Source of the DNA: Caldatribacterium sp051549785
GTDB taxonomy: Bacteria; Atribacterota; Atribacteria; Atribacterales; Caldatribacteriaceae
Direction of reading: 5' to 3'
DNA: 64,000 nt
Assembly (NCBI RefSeq): GCF_051549785.1
Contig: NZ_CP189974.1
Location: 744,001-808,000, forward strand
Position numbers and translations under genes: made by a program. Of the stretch, positions 63,072 to 64,000 are shown one piece after another (within the stretch, counting starts at the first letter, position 1; each line of letters starts with the position of its first letter). The notes under the pieces were generated by a model that searched no databases, was not told where the DNA came from, and saw nothing but the letters and a program-made list of their open reading frames with translations.

Positions 63072-64000
63072 CAATCAAGGCAAGGTACTGAGCGACAAGT
63101 GCTTCGGCTCGTTCCCGATCTTTTGCTTCGGCAAAGACCCGGATGAGGGGCTCGGTTCCCGAGGGTCGCACGAGCACCCAACTGCCGTCGTCAAAGACCA
63201 CCTTGAAACCGTCGGTGGTGATGCGGTTTTGCTCTTTTTTCGTGGCCTCATCCACCGCGGCAAGCACTGCGTCGCGTTTTTCGGGATCAATGGTGACTTT
63301 CTTCTTCACCTGGTAATACGGAGGGAGTTCCTGGAGGAGTTCACTTAAGGGTTTCCCAGAGTTCGCAAGGATATGGAGGATGAAGGCGGCAGCCATCGCC
63401 CCATCCCGCCCCCAGACAAAATCCGGGAAAATCATTCCCCCATTCTCCTCACAGCCGAAAATCCCCCCTTTCTCCTGGAGAACCTTTGCCACCACGAGAT
63501 CCCCCACCGCGGTGGTGATGACCTCGCGGTTTGTGGCTTTCGCAATCTCCTGGAGGATGTGAGTTGTGGCTACAGTAGTCACGATGGGACCGGGGATAGG
63601 TCTTTGGGCCAGTTCCTTCGCCACAAGACTCACGCTGAGGTCCCCCGGCACAAATTCCCCTTTCTCCGTGATGACGATGAGGCGGTCCCCATCGCCGTCC
63701 TGGGCAAAACCAAGGTCGAAGTCCCCGTGGCGGATGAGGGTGACGATGTCCTTGAGGTTCTCCGGCGTGGGCTCGGGGTTTCTCCCGGGGAAGTTCCCGT
63801 CAGGGTGAGCGTTGAGCGTGACGACACGACACCCCATCTCCGAGAGGAGGTAGGGAGTGATGAGGGAAGGGGCACCATTGGCGCAGTCCAGAGCCACCCG
63901 GAAGCTCCTCTTGCGGATTGCCGCAACATCCACCCGGGACATGATGGCGGCGATGTAGTCCCAGCGGATATCACGCTTTACGGTCTCCTGGCGGATTTCA
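63055..64000 (-). CDS. Phosphoglucomutase/phosphomannomutase family protein, 5' end missing
   Basis: The frame is open to the window edge, giving about 314 C-terminal residues; the N-terminal domain with the phosphoserine loop is outside. Present are the metal-binding loop DGDGDRL in domain II, sugar-recognition GCEENGGMIFP in domain III and the phosphate-binding RPSGTEPLIRV in domain IV. It interconverts hexose 1- and 6-phosphates. The exact sugar (glucose, mannose or glucosamine) cannot be decided from this part. Convergent with the housekeeping operon. Confidence 0.92.
   Translation of the reverse strand, partial: EIRQETVKRDIRWDYIAAIMSRVDVAAIRKRSFRVALDCANGAPSLITPYLLSEMGCRVVTLNAHPDGNFPGRNPEPTPENLKDIVTLIRHGDFDLGFAQDGDGDRLIVITEKGEFVPGDLSVSLVAKELAQRPIPGPIVTTVATTHILQEIAKATNREVITTAVGDLVVAKVLQEKGGIFGCEENGGMIFPDFVWGRDGAMAAAFILHILANSGKPLSELLQELPPYYQVKKKVTIDPEKRDAVLAAVDEATKKEQNRITTDGFKVVFDDGSWVLVRPSGTEPLIRVFAEAKDRERAEALVAQYLALIEKAQR

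Overview
The window comes from a bacterial chromosome. It is about 57-60% G+C by eye, almost fully coding, and built from tight operons with 1-14 nt overlaps and many GTG/TTG starts. The gene content suggests an anaerobic, sugar-fermenting and probably thermophilic bacterium: sugar ABC importers, polyol and sugar kinases, a glycyl radical enzyme, glutamate dehydrogenase, SPASM radical-SAM, FloA/NfeD and SpoIID without other sporulation genes. Atribacterota (Caldatribacterium-like) is my best guess; no taxonomic marker search was possible.

Layout. 1-1992 (minus): a membrane sensor with a periplasmic binding domain, cut by the window edge, coupled to a PAS-GGDEF protein. 2155-2300: an apparent free-standing small-RNA transcription unit with its own -35/-10 and terminator. 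2379-5007: an Ig-like surface protein and a ComF-type protein. 5110-19490: one long polyol/sugar catabolic operon. It holds a SorC regulator, PfkB kinase, mannitol-1-P dehydrogenase-like protein, fused 2-oxoacid/acetoin dehydrogenase E1, MFS transporter, two FGGY kinases around a sugar isomerase-like TIM barrel, zinc alcohol dehydrogenase, SDR, AcoX-like protein and lipoyl E2; there is no E3. 19706-20309: a VapBC-type toxin-antitoxin pair. 20526-23247: a SPASM radical-SAM protein convergent with gdhA, whose leader carries a terminator-like hairpin. 23488-28765: a ribose/rhamnose/AI-2-type ABC importer plus a secreted orphan. 28773-33223: a small molybdopterin oxidoreductase, a frameshifted acetyltransferase and a minus-strand CBM48-NfeD-FloA operon.

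33358-44568 is a foreign-looking block. A 9-kb, lower-G+C operon (GntR regulator, glycyl radical enzyme, ROK kinase, carbohydrate ABC importer, GATase-like protein, activating enzyme) has a 48-bp IS-end scar at its left. At its right are two decayed transposase genes, the second of which ends in the same 48-bp sequence in the same orientation. Directly after this second scar lies a 23S-5S rRNA operon with no adjacent 16S. Its 5S gene contains an extra, nearly perfect hairpin of about 42 nt.

48029-63045 is a conserved housekeeping run: yebC-ruvC-ruvA-ruvB, queH, a DUF2905 protein, spoIID-like, queA-tgt, yajC-secD-secF, recJ, apt, rel, dtd and an MBL hydrolase. It covers recombination, queuosine tRNA modification, secretion, purine salvage and the stringent response. 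It ends at a terminator facing a phosphohexomutase gene cut by the window end.

The most unusual signals are the expanded 5S rRNA, the IS-flanked glycyl-radical catabolic island, identical spacing of both IS-end scars to downstream promoters, the sugar-to-2-oxoacid-dehydrogenase operon, the putative sRNA, and the CBM48-NfeD-FloA linkage. No tRNA, 16S rRNA or CRISPR array was seen.
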